This document shows, in pieces, positions 1-10,209 of a DNA stretch of 64,000 bases. A program made the position numbers and the translations under genes. Position 1 is the stretch's first letter, and each line of letters starts with the position of its first letter. The DNA is from Arenimonas composti TR7-09 = DSM 18010 (GTDB lineage: Bacteria; Pseudomonadota; Gammaproteobacteria; Xanthomonadales; Xanthomonadaceae): the NCBI RefSeq assembly GCF_000426365.1, contig NZ_AUFF01000002.1:484993-548992 (forward strand). The letters run 5' to 3'. The notes below the pieces were generated by a model that was given only the letters and a program-made list of their open reading frames with translations, had not been told where the DNA came from and ran no database searches.

Positions 1-1493
1 AGTGGCGCGATGCTCTGGCAGTACAGCTCCAGCGCGTCGTCCTCGAGCGCCTCACGGATGCGCACCACCCAGCGCATCGCCGCGGTACGGTCGAGCAGTT
101 CGCCGCCGTCGACGCTGGCCAGGCACACCCGGTTGCCGCCCTGTTCCTTCGCGGTGAAGCAGGCCGCGTCGGCCTGCGAAAGCAGCTGGGCGAAATCGCC
201 CTGGCCGGGCTGGAAGGCGATCAGGCCGGCGCTGGCGGTCGTCGCCAGCATCTGCCGGTCCCAGCCGCAGCGGTAGCCCTCGATCGCCCGCAGCATCGTG
301 CGCAGGCGGTCCTCGGCGACCATCGCCGTGCAGTTGCGCAGCAGCAGCGCGAACTCGTCGCCGCCGGTGCGCGCCAGCAGGTCGTCGGGATGCCTGTGCG
401 CCTGCAGCACCCCGGCGACGCCGCGGATCACCGCGTCGCCGGCGACGTGGCTGGCGGTGTCGTTGATCAGCTTGAAGTGGTCGAGGTCGACGTAGGCCAG
501 GGCCATCGGCGCGGTCGTGCCGGCGACGTCGCGGCGCACCAGGTCCTCGAAGGCATTGCGGTTGTACAGGCCGGTCAACGGGTCGATCGTCGCGCGCTGG
601 GTCAGCCGTTCGGCGGTGACCCGCTGCTGGTGCATCGCGAACGCCAGCATCATCGGCAGGGACGACACCACGATCAGGAAGGCGAGCAGGTTCAGGCCGT
701 CACGCGCCTGCGTCGGCGCCGGATAGCCGGCGAGGCCGAAGCCGGCCATGCCGGCGATCAGCAGCATCGTCACCGCGATCGCCAGGCCGGTGTGCATCGG
801 GCTGAAGCGGATCGCGCTCCAGACCAGCACGCCGAGCGGCAGCGCCACCAGGCCGAGCGCATAGGGGCCGCCGAGGCTGCCGCCCCAGGCCATCAGCAGG
901 AAGCTGGCGACCAGCGCCACGTTCCACAGCAGCTTCTCGGATTCCGGGCCGTAAGCGCTGCCTTCCGGCGGCTGCAGCCGCGGATGGCCGCGGCCGAGCG
1001 CGAGCATCACCGCCGGCGCGACGCTGGTGACGCCGAGCAGGTCGCCGAGCAGCCAGCGGAAGGCCGATGCCGGCACCTGCGGCATCGTGATGATGCCGGC
1101 CTGCTGCATGCCGAAGGTGCCGACGCCGGCGCTGACCAGTGCCATCGCCAGGCCGCCCGCGAGTGCGCGCAGTCCGAAGCGCACCGTCAGCGGATCGGTG
1201 ACCGGCCCGCGCAGCACCAGCCACGCGCCGACGAGCACGCCGACGAAGTTGCTCGTCAGCGACCAGAACAGGAAGGCCGGTGGTACCGGATCGAACAGCA
1301 GGTGCACCAGCAGGCCGCCGAGCGGCACGAACCAGGCCCAGCGCAGGCCGTAGCGCACGACGCCGGCGAGGGCGACGCCGGAGGCCGGCCAGAACAGCGC
1401 GACCTGTCCCGGCCCGTCGATCAGCAGGGTCGAGTAGCCGCCACCGGCGACGTACAGCGCGACCAGCACGACGAAGACCGCGGCCCGGCGCAT
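1..1493 (-). CDS. MASE1-GGDEF-EAL cyclic-di-GMP enzyme (3' end outside window)
   Basis: The frame is open from an ATG at 1493 down to the window edge, giving at least 497 residues. The first ~270 residues are strongly hydrophobic with many membrane segments and include a WPASG-type motif, which fits a MASE1 sensory domain. A GGDEF domain follows, with an intact GGDEF signature at residues 377-381, so diguanylate cyclase activity is plausible. The RxxD inhibitory site five residues upstream is not canonical (HPDD). The last visible residues (ELYCQSIAPL) match the usual beginning of an EAL phosphodiesterase domain, so the full protein is probably bifunctional. The EAL catalytic residues lie outside the window and cannot be judged. 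The gene sits head-to-tail behind another cyclase gene on the same strand, separated by one REP element. Confidence 0.85.
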   Translation of the reverse strand, partial: MRRAAVFVVLVALYVAGGGYSTLLIDGPGQVALFWPASGVALAGVVRYGLRWAWFVPLGGLLVHLLFDPVPPAFLFWSLTSNFVGVLVGAWLVLRGPVTDPLTVRFGLRALAGGLAMALVSAGVGTFGMQQAGIITMPQVPASAFRWLLGDLLGVTSVAPAVMLALGRGHPRLQPPEGSAYGPESEKLLWNVALVASFLLMAWGGSLGGPYALGLVALPLGVLVWSAIRFSPMHTGLAIAVTMLLIAGMAGFGLAGYPAPTQARDGLNLLAFLIVVSSLPMMLAFAMHQQRVTAERLTQRATIDPLTGLYNRNAFEDLVRRDVAGTTAPMALAYVDLDHFKLINDTASHVAGDAVIRGVAGVLQAHRHPDDLLARTGGDEFALLLRNCTAMVAEDRLRTMLRAIEGYRCGWDRQMLATTASAGLIAFQPGQGDFAQLLSQADAACFTAKEQGGNRVCLASVDGGELLDRTAAMRWVVRIREALEDDALELYCQSIAP

Positions 1494-1579
1494 GCCCACC
1501 CCCTTTACCCCGACCCCAGCATACCCGCCGAGGGCAGGGTGGGCACCCCGGGAAGCGGGTAGGGGAGCCGAGAAAGACT

Positions 1580-1602
1580 GTAGGAGCGGCTTCAGCCGCG
1601 AT
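1580..1602 (+). repeat. REP element
   Basis: A TAGGAG head is followed by the hairpin GCGGC-TTCA-GCCGC and GAT. This is one of about a dozen copies in the window. It lies between the two GGDEF genes. Confidence 0.85.
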
Positions 1603-1609
1603 CCCAACC

Positions 1610-4600
1610 TCAACGCCGCCCCGGCCGCGACGTGACCAGCTCCACTCGCCCCGCCACCACCAAGCCCGCCACATCCCCGCCCAGCGCCTGCATCAGCTGC
1701 GCCGCATCGGCACCGGCGGGAAAGCGGAACGCCGCCCAGCCGTCGCGGCCGTTCGCCTTGACGTGGTAGAGCGCGCGGTCGGCGACTTCGACCCACTGCT
1801 CCCAGCCGGGCGTGCCGCGGCTGTCGCGCAGGGTCGGTACCTCGACCAGGCCGACCGAGCAGGTCAGGTGCAGCGGCTCGGCGCCGCCGATGTCGAAGCG
1901 GTGGCCGGCGACGGCGGCGCGCAGGCGCTCGCCGATCACCGGCAGGTGCTGCGGCGGCAGCGGCCGGAACACCAGCAGGAATTCCTCGCCGCCCCAGCGC
2001 GCGACGTAGTCGCCACCACGCACCTGCTGGTTCAGCAGCTGCGCGACCTGCTGCAGCACGCGGTCGCCGGCGGCGTGGCCGTGGCGGTCGTTGATGGCCT
2101 TGAAGTGGTCGATGTCCAGCAGCGCGAACACCATCACCTCGTCGCGCGCGCCGGGGCGCAGCGCCTCGCGCGAGTAGAAGGCGAGGTCGGCCGGAATCTG
2201 GCTGGCGAGGTAGCGGCGGTTGCGCAGGCCGGTCAGCGGATCGCTCTGGCTGGCGTCCTCGAGCCGGTGGTTGACGGCTTCCAGCGCATCGGTGCGCTGC
2301 CGCACCAGCTGCTCCAGCGCCGCCCGCTGCCGGCGGTGCGCGCCGAGCTGCTGGCGCCAGCCGGCGTAGAGCACGGTCAGCACCAGCGCCACGATCAGCC
2401 CCTGGAACAGCCGCGTTTCGTGGAAATACGGCTGCACGGTGAAGCCGAGCTGGGCCGCGGCGGGGCTCCACAGGCCGGCGTTGTTGGCGCCGATCGCCTC
2501 GAACACGTAGTCGCCGGGGGGCAGGTTCGTGTAGTTCACCGTGCGCCGGTTGATGTCGTCGAGCGTGCGCCAGTCGGCGTCGTAGCCGACCAGCCGGTAG
2601 CGCAGGTCGGTGCTGCCGGGGTCCTGGAAACTGAGCACGGTGAATTCGAAGCTGAGGTCGCGCTCGCCCTGTTCGAGGGTCCAGTCGGCGCTCGGATCGG
2701 CATCGCGCCACTGCTCGCCGACGCGCACGCGCTCGATCAGGGTGCGCGGCGCCACCGGGTTCCTGACGATGCCGGCGGTCGCCATCGCCACCAGGCCGTC
2801 GCGGGTCGGCAGCCACAGCTGGCCGCGGTCGAAGAAGCCCTTGGCATTGCCGGCGCCGTTGCAGCAGAAACCCTTCTGGCCCCCGTGGCGGTCGCCGCGT
2901 TCGTTGAGCACCATCTCGCCGGCGACGCGCTCGGCCTGGCCGGCGGCGACCGCGGTGAGGTCGGCGATCGGCACCCGGAAGATGCCGCGCATGCCGGCGA
3001 CCCACAGGTAGTCGAGGTCGTCGGTGATGAAGAAGGCCGAATTCACCGGCAGGCCCTGTTCGCTGCCGAAGCCGGTCCAGCGCTCGCCGTCGAACAGGAA
3101 GATCTCCTCGCTCAGCGCCCCGATCACCAGGCGGCCGTCGGGCAGTTCGTGGATCGAGGTGACGTCGAGGTCGGGGCGCAGGCCGCTGTCGGTGCCGAGC
3201 GGCTGCAACTGCTCGCCGACGATTTCGTAGAGGCCGGTCTGGGTGCCCAGCAGCAGCCGCCCGGCGCGGGTCTGGTAGAGCAGGCGCGTGCGCGGGTCGC
3301 GCAGGCCTTCGGCGGCGCCGAACCCGCGCAGGCCGTCGCGGGTCAGCCGGTACAGGCCGCTGTTGGTCGCCAGCCACAGGGCACCGGCGCGGTCGCGCAG
3401 CATGCCGTTGATCTGCGCGGCGCGCAGCGGTGCGAGCTCCGGTGGCGCCTCCAGCGCGCGGCCGTTCCAGCGCACGACGCCGAGGCGGGTACCGATCCAG
3501 ACGTGGTCGGCCTCGGGCAGCAGCGTGTAGGCGTTCGGGTGCGGCAGGTCCTCGCCACGCACGATCATCTCGAAGCGGCCGTTGCGCAGTTCGGCGAGGC
3601 CGTCGTTGGTGCCGACCCAGATGCGGCCGTCGCCGCCGCGCGCGACCGACCACAGGATCGGGTCCGCGAGGCCCTCGTGCTCGCTGTAGCGGCGGGTCCA
3701 GCCGTTCCAGACGCGGTTCAGGCCCTGCCAGTGGCTGCCGAACCAGAGGTTGCCCTCGCGGTCCTCGAACACCGCGCGCACCGCCGACACCTGGCGGTCG
3801 CCGCTGATCACCTCGCGCACGCGTCCGGCGCGCAGCCGCACCACGTCGCGCACCAGACCGACCCAGAGGTTGCCGTCGCGGTCCGCGTACAGCGCCTCGA
3901 TCGGCGATTCCGACAGCGGCGCGCCGCCTTCATGGCGCGACCAGCGGGTGCCGTCGCGGAAGAACAGGCCGGCGCTGGTACCGGCCCAGACCCGGCCCTG
4001 GGTCTCGAGCAGGTGGGTCACGACGGTGTCGTCGTCGCCTTCCGGCAACGGCAGCACGTGCACCTGGCCGTCGGCGATGCGGAACACGCGGCCGCGGCTG
4101 CCCACCCAGAGCTCGTCGCCGCGCGCCATCAGCGAGCTGGCCGGCAACGGCAGCGGATGCGCGAGTTCGAGCGCGTCGTCGCGGATGCGCCAGACACCGT
4201 CCGGCGCGGCCACCATGATCTCGCCGGAAGGCATCGCCTGCAGGTCGCTGGTGTCGAGCAGCCGGTCCGGGTCGCCGTCGCGCAGCGGCACCGCGTGGAA
4301 GCCCCGGCTGTCGTGCACCGAGACGCCGCGGTAGGTGGCGATCCACAGCCGGTTGTCGTCGTCGGCATGCAGATCGTGGATCCAGATGCCGCGCAGCCCC
4401 GGTGCATTGTCCGGGTTGTGGACGACGAAGCGGATGCCGTCGAAACGCGCGAGCCCGGCCTGGGTGCCGACCCACAGGTAGCCCTGCCGGTCCTGCGCCA
4501 GCGACAGCGCCGAGATCTGCGGCAGCCCCTGTTCGATCGACCAGTTGTTGCGGACGTAGTGGTGGAAGGCCTTGTCCGGGTCCAGCGCCTGTGCCGCCGG

Positions 4601-4663
4601 GGCCAGCGCCAGCAGGAAGGACAGCAGCATGAGCGACAGGCGGGGCGTCGCGGTGCGGCGCAT
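1610..4663 (-). CDS. Periplasmic propeller / Y_Y_Y / GGDEF diguanylate cyclase
   Basis: Predicted 1017-residue membrane sensor that makes cyclic di-GMP. I chose the ATG at 4663 because it opens a clean signal peptide (MRRTATPRLSLMLLSFLLAL, then an AQA cleavage site). An upstream in-frame ATG at 4723 would add 20 residues without signal character. Residues ~35-640 hold repeated two-component-regulator propeller motifs (GYLWVGTQAGLARFDG, NLWVGL, NLWFGS, IWVGTNDGL). A Y_Y_Y domain follows at ~680-745 and one membrane helix at ~752-775. The GGDEF domain carries GGEEF at residues 891-895 with a canonical RxxD inhibitory site (RGGD) five residues before it. Periplasmic ligand sensing with cytoplasmic product inhibition is therefore expected. 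The ligand is not evident from sequence. Confidence 0.9.
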   Translation of the reverse strand: MRRTATPRLSLMLLSFLLALAPAAQALDPDKAFHHYVRNNWSIEQGLPQISALSLAQDRQGYLWVGTQAGLARFDGIRFVVHNPDNAPGLRGIWIHDLHADDDNRLWIATYRGVSVHDSRGFHAVPLRDGDPDRLLDTSDLQAMPSGEIMVAAPDGVWRIRDDALELAHPLPLPASSLMARGDELWVGSRGRVFRIADGQVHVLPLPEGDDDTVVTHLLETQGRVWAGTSAGLFFRDGTRWSRHEGGAPLSESPIEALYADRDGNLWVGLVRDVVRLRAGRVREVISGDRQVSAVRAVFEDREGNLWFGSHWQGLNRVWNGWTRRYSEHEGLADPILWSVARGGDGRIWVGTNDGLAELRNGRFEMIVRGEDLPHPNAYTLLPEADHVWIGTRLGVVRWNGRALEAPPELAPLRAAQINGMLRDRAGALWLATNSGLYRLTRDGLRGFGAAEGLRDPRTRLLYQTRAGRLLLGTQTGLYEIVGEQLQPLGTDSGLRPDLDVTSIHELPDGRLVIGALSEEIFLFDGERWTGFGSEQGLPVNSAFFITDDLDYLWVAGMRGIFRVPIADLTAVAAGQAERVAGEMVLNERGDRHGGQKGFCCNGAGNAKGFFDRGQLWLPTRDGLVAMATAGIVRNPVAPRTLIERVRVGEQWRDADPSADWTLEQGERDLSFEFTVLSFQDPGSTDLRYRLVGYDADWRTLDDINRRTVNYTNLPPGDYVFEAIGANNAGLWSPAAAQLGFTVQPYFHETRLFQGLIVALVLTVLYAGWRQQLGAHRRQRAALEQLVRQRTDALEAVNHRLEDASQSDPLTGLRNRRYLASQIPADLAFYSREALRPGARDEVMVFALLDIDHFKAINDRHGHAAGDRVLQQVAQLLNQQVRGGDYVARWGGEEFLLVFRPLPPQHLPVIGERLRAAVAGHRFDIGGAEPLHLTCSVGLVEVPTLRDSRGTPGWEQWVEVADRALYHVKANGRDGWAAFRFPAGADAAQLMQALGGDVAGLVVAGRVELVTSRPGRR

Positions 4664-4810
4664 GGCGGACACGTCCCAGGTCGACGATGGCACGACTATC
4701 GGATGACGCGGCAACGCAGGCAAGCGGAAAGGCGGCCAGCAACTCGCGTCACATGCCGGGCCGTGGATGCGTCAAGACGATCCCGCGCTTTCGCAACCAC
4801 AGGAGTCGAC

Positions 4811-5117
4811 ATGACACGACACGCAACCCGCAAGCACGCCATCGCGGCGACCGCCGGTACGCTGGCCCTCGCTTTCGCCCTGCCGGCGGCGGCGATCGAC
4901 CCGTCGTACAGCGGGTCCTGGTACAACCCCCCGGAATCGGGCAGCGGCTTCAACCTCGAGATCTTCTCCCGCGACCGCGCGATCCTCTACTGGTACACCT
5001 ACGACGACGCCGGCGAGCCGGTGTGGCTGTACTCCGAAGGCGTGATCGAGGGCGATCGAGATCATCGCCCGCGCCAACGAGGGTGGCACGCGGATGCTGC
5101 TGCGGCGCGAGTGAGCC

Positions 5118-5137
<20 letters not shown>
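4811..5137 (+). CDS. Small secreted protein, probably truncated
   Basis: A 108-residue ORF with a good Shine-Dalgarno (AGGAG, 4801-4805) and a clear signal peptide ending near PAAA. It then has the motif [17 protein letters not shown] followed by [14 protein letters not shown]. Motifs of this kind occur in repeat-containing secreted proteins of Xanthomonadales. After the codons for EGVIEGD the reading becomes low quality ([16 protein letters not shown]). The +1 frame of the same DNA reads [20 protein letters not shown] and stops, which looks like the real end of some coding sequence. The junction contains GATCGAG twice, three bases apart, so a deletion or frameshift has probably joined two gene pieces. 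The 3' end overlaps the end of sdaA on the other strand by 20 bp. Confidence 0.5.
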
Positions 5138-6500
<1,363 letters not shown>

Positions 6501-6546
6501 GGCCGGGGGTTCCGTGCGAGGACCCGCATTCTACCCCCGCCCCCCT

Positions 6547-6569
6547 GTAGGAGCGGCTTCAGCCGCGAT
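6547..6569 (+). repeat. REP element
   Basis: The GCGGC-TTCA-GCCGC hairpin preceded by GTAGGA, in the divergent intergenic region between sdaA and the glutaredoxin gene. Confidence 0.85.
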
Positions 6570-6583
6570 GCTCCCCCCCTCGC

Positions 6584-6610
6584 AGTTCGTAGTTCGTACG
6601 AGGTACGAGG
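6584..6610 (+). repeat. Dispersed GTACGAGGTACGAGG-type repeat
   Basis: This 27-bp segment (AGTTCGTAGTTCGTACGAGG followed by TACGAGG) is, apart from its last base, the reverse complement of two copies at 41371-41397 and 41414-41440. It lies between sdaA and the glutaredoxin gene, just upstream of the latter. Confidence 0.75.
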
Positions 6611-6662
6611 TAGTGAAGCCGTTAGAGTGTGCCGCCAGGACCTCGAACGCCGAACGCCGACC

Positions 6663-6887
6663 ATGCCGGTTCTCATCCAGAAGGACGACTGCGAACTCTG
6701 CGACCGCGCCTGGGACGTGCTGGCCGCCGCCGGCGTGCCTGATTTCGATTCGCTGTGGATCGACGGCGATCCCGGGCTCGAGGCCGCCTACGGCGAACGC
6801 GTGCCGGTGCTGCGGCGCGACGACGGCGCTGAGCTCGGCTGGCCGTTCGGGGCGGGCGAGGTGCGCGACTTCCTGAAGGGCGAGTAA
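6663..6887 (+). CDS. Small glutaredoxin-like protein (DUF836 type)
   Basis: 74 residues starting MPVLIQKDDCELCDRAW. The CxxC pair (CELC) near the N-terminus, the VPVLRRDDG segment with its cis-proline, and the size place it in the glutaredoxin-like DUF836 family of cytoplasmic thiol-disulfide proteins. I chose the ATG at 6663 because it starts exactly at the beta strand that precedes the CxxC; the longer frame upstream runs through a repeat. No Shine-Dalgarno stands out. The TAA stop lies inside an 18-bp inverted repeat shared with the end of yceI. Substrates are unknown. Confidence 0.85.
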   Translation: MPVLIQKDDCELCDRAWDVLAAAGVPDFDSLWIDGDPGLEAAYGERVPVLRRDDGAELGWPFGAGEVRDFLKGE

Positions 6888-6989
6888 CGAGTGGAGAGCA
6901 ACGAGCAACGAGTGAAAGCCCGCGCTTCGCGCGAGGTGTCAGTCAGCGCGCGCACTACTCGTTACTCGTTACTCTCCACTCGTTACTCG
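6881..6989. repeat. Inverted repeat joining two convergent gene ends
   Basis: CGAGTAACGAGTGGAGAG at 6881-6898 recurs as its exact reverse complement at 6972-6989, an 18-bp perfect inverted repeat. The arms are built from degenerate ACGAGT units and contain the stop codons of both neighbours (TAA at 6885-6887; the yceI stop at 6983-6985). The inner part adds more ACGAG and CTCGTTA units and a GCGCG-rich palindrome. It probably works as a bidirectional transcript end, although neither strand has a T-run. Confidence 0.75.
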
Positions 6990-7531
6990 CTTTCGAGCGT
7001 GAGCCGCGTCACCACCCGCACCTCGTCCGGCAGCAAGCCCGTATCCGCCCATTCGCCGCCGCCGACGCCGAACTGCAGGCGGGCGACGGTGGCTTCGCCG
7101 CTCAGCACCGGCGCCGCGCCGGCGGTCCAGGTGAAGCGCAGCGGTACCGGCTTGCTGACACCGCGCAGCATGAGCGTGCCCGCGGCGATGAATCCGGCAC
7201 CGTCGGCGCGGCAGGACGTCGCCGTCCAGCGTGCGCGCGGGTGCTCGCTGGTGGCGAAGAACTCGGCTTCCTGCAGCATGCCGGCCGCGTCGTCCATGTC
7301 GACGACGACCGCCTGCAGCGGGATGTCGACCTCGAAGCGGCAGTCCTGCGGCGCCGCCGGATCGAAACCGATGCGGGCGCTGAAGCCGGGGAAGCGGCCA
7401 TGGATCTCCTCGCCCTGGTAGCGGGCGGTGAAGCCGAGCGTGGAGGCGGCGCCGGCGCTCCAGTCGGCGGCGTCGGCGCTCGGCACGAAGACCGCGGCAG
7501 CGAGGGCGAGGACATTGCGCAGCAGGGACAT
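6983..7531 (-). CDS. YceI-family periplasmic lipid-binding protein
   Basis: 182 residues with a signal peptide (MSLLRNVLALAAAVFVPSADA) and then the YceI beta-barrel lipocalin-like domain. Visible motifs are STLGFTARYQGEEIHGRFPGFSARIGFDP, TATSC, GTLMLRGVSKPV and the final VRVVTRLTLE. YceI proteins bind isoprenoid-type lipids in the periplasm. The ATG overlaps the TGA of the upstream cytochrome b561 gene by one base (TGATG on the minus strand), implying translational coupling. This cytochrome b561-YceI pair is a recurrent arrangement and suggests a role in quinone or isoprenoid handling together with the cytochrome. Confidence 0.92.
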   Translation of the reverse strand: MSLLRNVLALAAAVFVPSADAADWSAGAASTLGFTARYQGEEIHGRFPGFSARIGFDPAAPQDCRFEVDIPLQAVVVDMDDAAGMLQEAEFFATSEHPRARWTATSCRADGAGFIAAGTLMLRGVSKPVPLRFTWTAGAAPVLSGEATVARLQFGVGGGEWADTGLLPDEVRVVTRLTLESE

Positions 7532-8205
7532 CAGCGGTCTCCGGAATAGGTGTCGGCATTCGGCGGGTCGGCGAAGTCGTCGTCGCTGGCGACCGGCGCT
7601 GCCGCCGGCGCCGTCGCGACGGGCGCGGCCGGTGGCTTCGCCGTCTTCGGTTCGCCGCACCACGGCAGCATCCGCACCAGCGTGCGGTCGCGGTCGAAAT
7701 AATGATGCTTGAGCGCGGCGAAGGCATGCACGGTCACCACCACCGCCAGGGCGATGAACAGCCATTCGTGCATGTCGTGGGCGAACCCGCGGATGCCGGC
7801 ATCGCGTCCGCTGAGCTTCGGCAGCGAGAACACCCCGAACCACTGCAGCGGGAAACCGGAGGCCGAGTTGTACAGCCAGCCGCTGAGCGGCATCGCCAGC
7901 AGGATCGCGTAGAGGGCGCCGTGGCTGGCGCTGGCCAGCCAGCGCTGCCAGCGCGGCATGCCGGGCGCCGGCGCCGGCGTGCCGGCGACCAGGCGCCAGA
8001 GCAGGCGCAGCACGGTCAATCCGAGCACGGTCAGGCCCAAGCTCTTGTGCAGCGCGTAGATCTCGACCTTGTAGGGGCGGTTCGGCAGCTCCTGCATCAG
8101 GAAGCCGACCGCGCACAGGCCGAGCACCGCCAGCACCACCAGCCAGTGCAGGGAGATGCTGACCCAGCCCCAGGAATCGTCGCGGTTGCGGAACACGTGC
8201 GGCAT
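7531..8205 (-). CDS. Cytochrome b561-type diheme membrane protein
   Basis: 224 residues from the ATG at 8205 (MPHVFRNRDDSWGWVSISLHWLVVLAVLG). An upstream in-frame ATG at 8235 lacks conserved sequence. Four membrane helices are visible, with the histidines expected to bind two b-type hemes: SLHWL in helix 1, ALHKSLGL, HDMHEWLF and AALKHHYFDRDRTL. It belongs to the bacterial cytochrome b561 family of inner-membrane quinol-linked electron carriers. The last ~45 residues form an Ala/Pro-rich tail that is not part of the fold. It is the first gene of a two-gene operon with yceI. Confidence 0.92.
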   Translation of the reverse strand: MPHVFRNRDDSWGWVSISLHWLVVLAVLGLCAVGFLMQELPNRPYKVEIYALHKSLGLTVLGLTVLRLLWRLVAGTPAPAPGMPRWQRWLASASHGALYAILLAMPLSGWLYNSASGFPLQWFGVFSLPKLSGRDAGIRGFAHDMHEWLFIALAVVVTVHAFAALKHHYFDRDRTLVRMLPWCGEPKTAKPPAAPVATAPAAAPVASDDDFADPPNADTYSGDR

Positions 8206-8322
8206 CGTCGGTGACCTCGTCGTTCGCGCCGGCATCGGCGGTCGCTGCGTTCGCGAGCGGTTTTCCTACTGCCCTCGCGCACGCCGGTCCGTAGTCTAGG
8301 CGCAGGCAGCAGGGATGCGGGG

Positions 8323-10179
8323 ATGGCCATGGCCGGTGACGGCAGCGGCGGACGCGTGGCGGACGGGGGCCTGCAGGCTTGCGGGACGCGTCGCGGCGCG
8401 CTCGCGGCGCTGTTCGCGGCGCTGCTGGCGCTCGCCTGCGCGGACGTCGCGGCAACGCAGCGTGTCGCCGGTGTCGCCGGCATCCCCGGTGTCGCCGTGA
8501 CCGCGGCGCCGGCCACCGGGGTGCCGCCACCGCTGCCCTCGCCGGGCCTGGTCGAAGCCCTCGAGATCGAACGCGACGGCGTGCGCCTCGCGCTGCCGCT
8601 CGACCGCCGCTACCTGCACCTGCGCCGCGGCGACCACGACCTGCACCTGCGCCTGCGCCCACCGCCGGCGCCGCTGGCCTGGCGCTGGCGCCTGCAACTG
8701 GTCGGTGTCGACGACGACTGGCGCGAACTGCGCTGGCCGGCGGAGATGCGCTGGCCGCGGCTGCCGCCGGGTCCGAATGCCCTGCGCATCGGCGTCGACC
8801 GTGGCGACGGCTGGGAACTCGCCGAGGAGCGCCTGCTGCTGGTCGACTCGCCGTGGTGGCAGACCCGCGGCGTGCTGCTGGTGATCGGCGCACTGATGCT
8901 CGCCGGCGTCGCCGGTGCCGCGGTCTACGACCACGGTCGCCGCCGGCGCGCCGCCGAATGGCAGCGCAGCCAGGCGCGGCGCGAGGAGGCGGAGCGGCAG
9001 TCGGAGGCGAAGACGCGTTTCCTGGCGACCCTCGGGCACGAGCTGCGGACCCCGCTCACCGGCGTGCTCGGCATGGCCGAGCTGCTACAGGGCGGGGAAC
9101 TGAACCCGGCGCAGCGGCTGCAGGTCGAGGCGATCGGCCATGCCGGCCGGCACCTGTTGCGGCTGGTCAACGACGCCCTCGACCTCGCCCGCATCGAGGC
9201 AGGGCGGCTGCAGATCGAACAGCGGCCGTTCGCGCTGTGGCCGCTGCTGCAGGAGGTGAGCGCGCTGCTGCAGCCGATGGCCGAGGCCAAGGGCCTGCAG
9301 TTCGGCCTCGCCTGCAGCCCGCAGACGCCGGAAGCCCTGAGCGGCGACCCGACCCGGATCCGGCAGATCCTGTTCAACCTCGGCCACAACGCGATCAAGT
9401 TCTGCCGCCGCGGCCAGGTGACGATCCAGGTCGAACCGCTGTGGCCGCAGGGCCTGCACCTGATCGTGCAGGACGACGGCCCCGGGCTGGACAGCGAGCA
9501 GCAGTCGCGCCTGTTCCGGCGCTTCGAGGCCGGCGGCAGCGGCGGCAGCGGTTCCGGACTCGGGCTGGCGATCTCGCGCGAGCTGGCCGTGGCGATGGGC
9601 GGCCGCATCGAAGTGCACAGCGCGCCGGGGCAGGGCGCGCGGTTCGAAGTGGAACTGCCGCTGCCCGGCACCGATGCGCCGTTGCCGGCGCCGCCGCCGG
9701 AAGTCGCGAACCTGCCGGCCGCGGGCCGCCGCCTGCTGCTGGTCGAGGACGATCCGCTGGTCGGTGAGGTCATCGCCGGCCTGCTGCGCAGCCGCGGCCA
9801 CACCGTCGTGCACGCCGCGCACGCGCTGTCGGCGCTGGCCGAACTCGATTGCGCCGCCTACGACCTGGCGATCGTCGACCTCGACCTGCCCGGCATCGAC
9901 GGCCTGCAGCTCGCCGGCCTGATCCAGGGCCGCTGGTCGCTGCCGCTGCTGGCCCTGACCGCCCGCGCCGACGCCGACGCCGAGCCCCAGGCCCGCGCCG
10001 CCGGCATGGCCGCCTTCGTGCGCAAGCCGGTGAGCGGCGAGGAACTCGACCAGCTCATCACCGCGCTGCTCGAGGGGGAGGGGGTGGGAGAAACGAGGAA
10101 CGAGGAACGAGGAACGATGGGTAGGAGCGGCTTCAGCCGCGATCCCTACCCCCACGCGCGCGGAACGCGCGGGCCCTGA
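8323..10179 (+). CDS. Hybrid sensor histidine kinase with Y_Y_Y domain and receiver
   Basis: 618 residues. An N-terminal hydrophobic segment (~25-45) acts as signal or anchor. A compact Y_Y_Y-like periplasmic domain (~65-170) and a membrane helix at ~178-200 follow. The HisKA H-box GHELRTPLTG has the phospho-accepting His at residue 239. The ATPase domain shows NLGHNAIKF and DDGPGL. A receiver domain occupies ~465-585, with the phospho-acceptor Asp in AIVDLDLPG at residue 519 and the Lys in FVRKP. It lacks the propeller found in the neighbouring Y_Y_Y cyclase. The last ~35 codons run through GAACGAG tandem repeats and a whole REP element (GRSGFSRDPY), so the stop has been displaced and the tail is repeat-derived. 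No partner regulator lies next to it. Confidence 0.9.
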   Translation: MAMAGDGSGGRVADGGLQACGTRRGALAALFAALLALACADVAATQRVAGVAGIPGVAVTAAPATGVPPPLPSPGLVEALEIERDGVRLALPLDRRYLHLRRGDHDLHLRLRPPPAPLAWRWRLQLVGVDDDWRELRWPAEMRWPRLPPGPNALRIGVDRGDGWELAEERLLLVDSPWWQTRGVLLVIGALMLAGVAGAAVYDHGRRRRAAEWQRSQARREEAERQSEAKTRFLATLGHELRTPLTGVLGMAELLQGGELNPAQRLQVEAIGHAGRHLLRLVNDALDLARIEAGRLQIEQRPFALWPLLQEVSALLQPMAEAKGLQFGLACSPQTPEALSGDPTRIRQILFNLGHNAIKFCRRGQVTIQVEPLWPQGLHLIVQDDGPGLDSEQQSRLFRRFEAGGSGGSGSGLGLAISRELAVAMGGRIEVHSAPGQGARFEVELPLPGTDAPLPAPPPEVANLPAAGRRLLLVEDDPLVGEVIAGLLRSRGHTVVHAAHALSALAELDCAAYDLAIVDLDLPGIDGLQLAGLIQGRWSLPLLALTARADADAEPQARAAGMAAFVRKPVSGEELDQLITALLEGEGVGETRNEERGTMGRSGFSRDPYPHARGTRGP

Positions 10180-10209
10180 TTGGTTCCTCGTTCCTCGCTT
10201 CTCGCTTCA
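10091..10209. repeat. GAACGAG tandem repeats in inverted arrangement
   Basis: Four GGAACGA-type units at 10091-10118 are mirrored by GTTCCTC/CTTCTCG units at 10182-10208, with a REP element between them. The block joins the ends of two convergent genes, reads into the kinase coding sequence and abuts the hemE stop (10207-10209). It has the same design as the block at 6881-6989. Confidence 0.75.
10121..10143 (+). repeat. REP element inside the end of the hybrid kinase gene
   Basis: The GCGGC-TTCA-GCCGC hairpin, translated as GRSGFSRD in the kinase frame. Confidence 0.85.
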
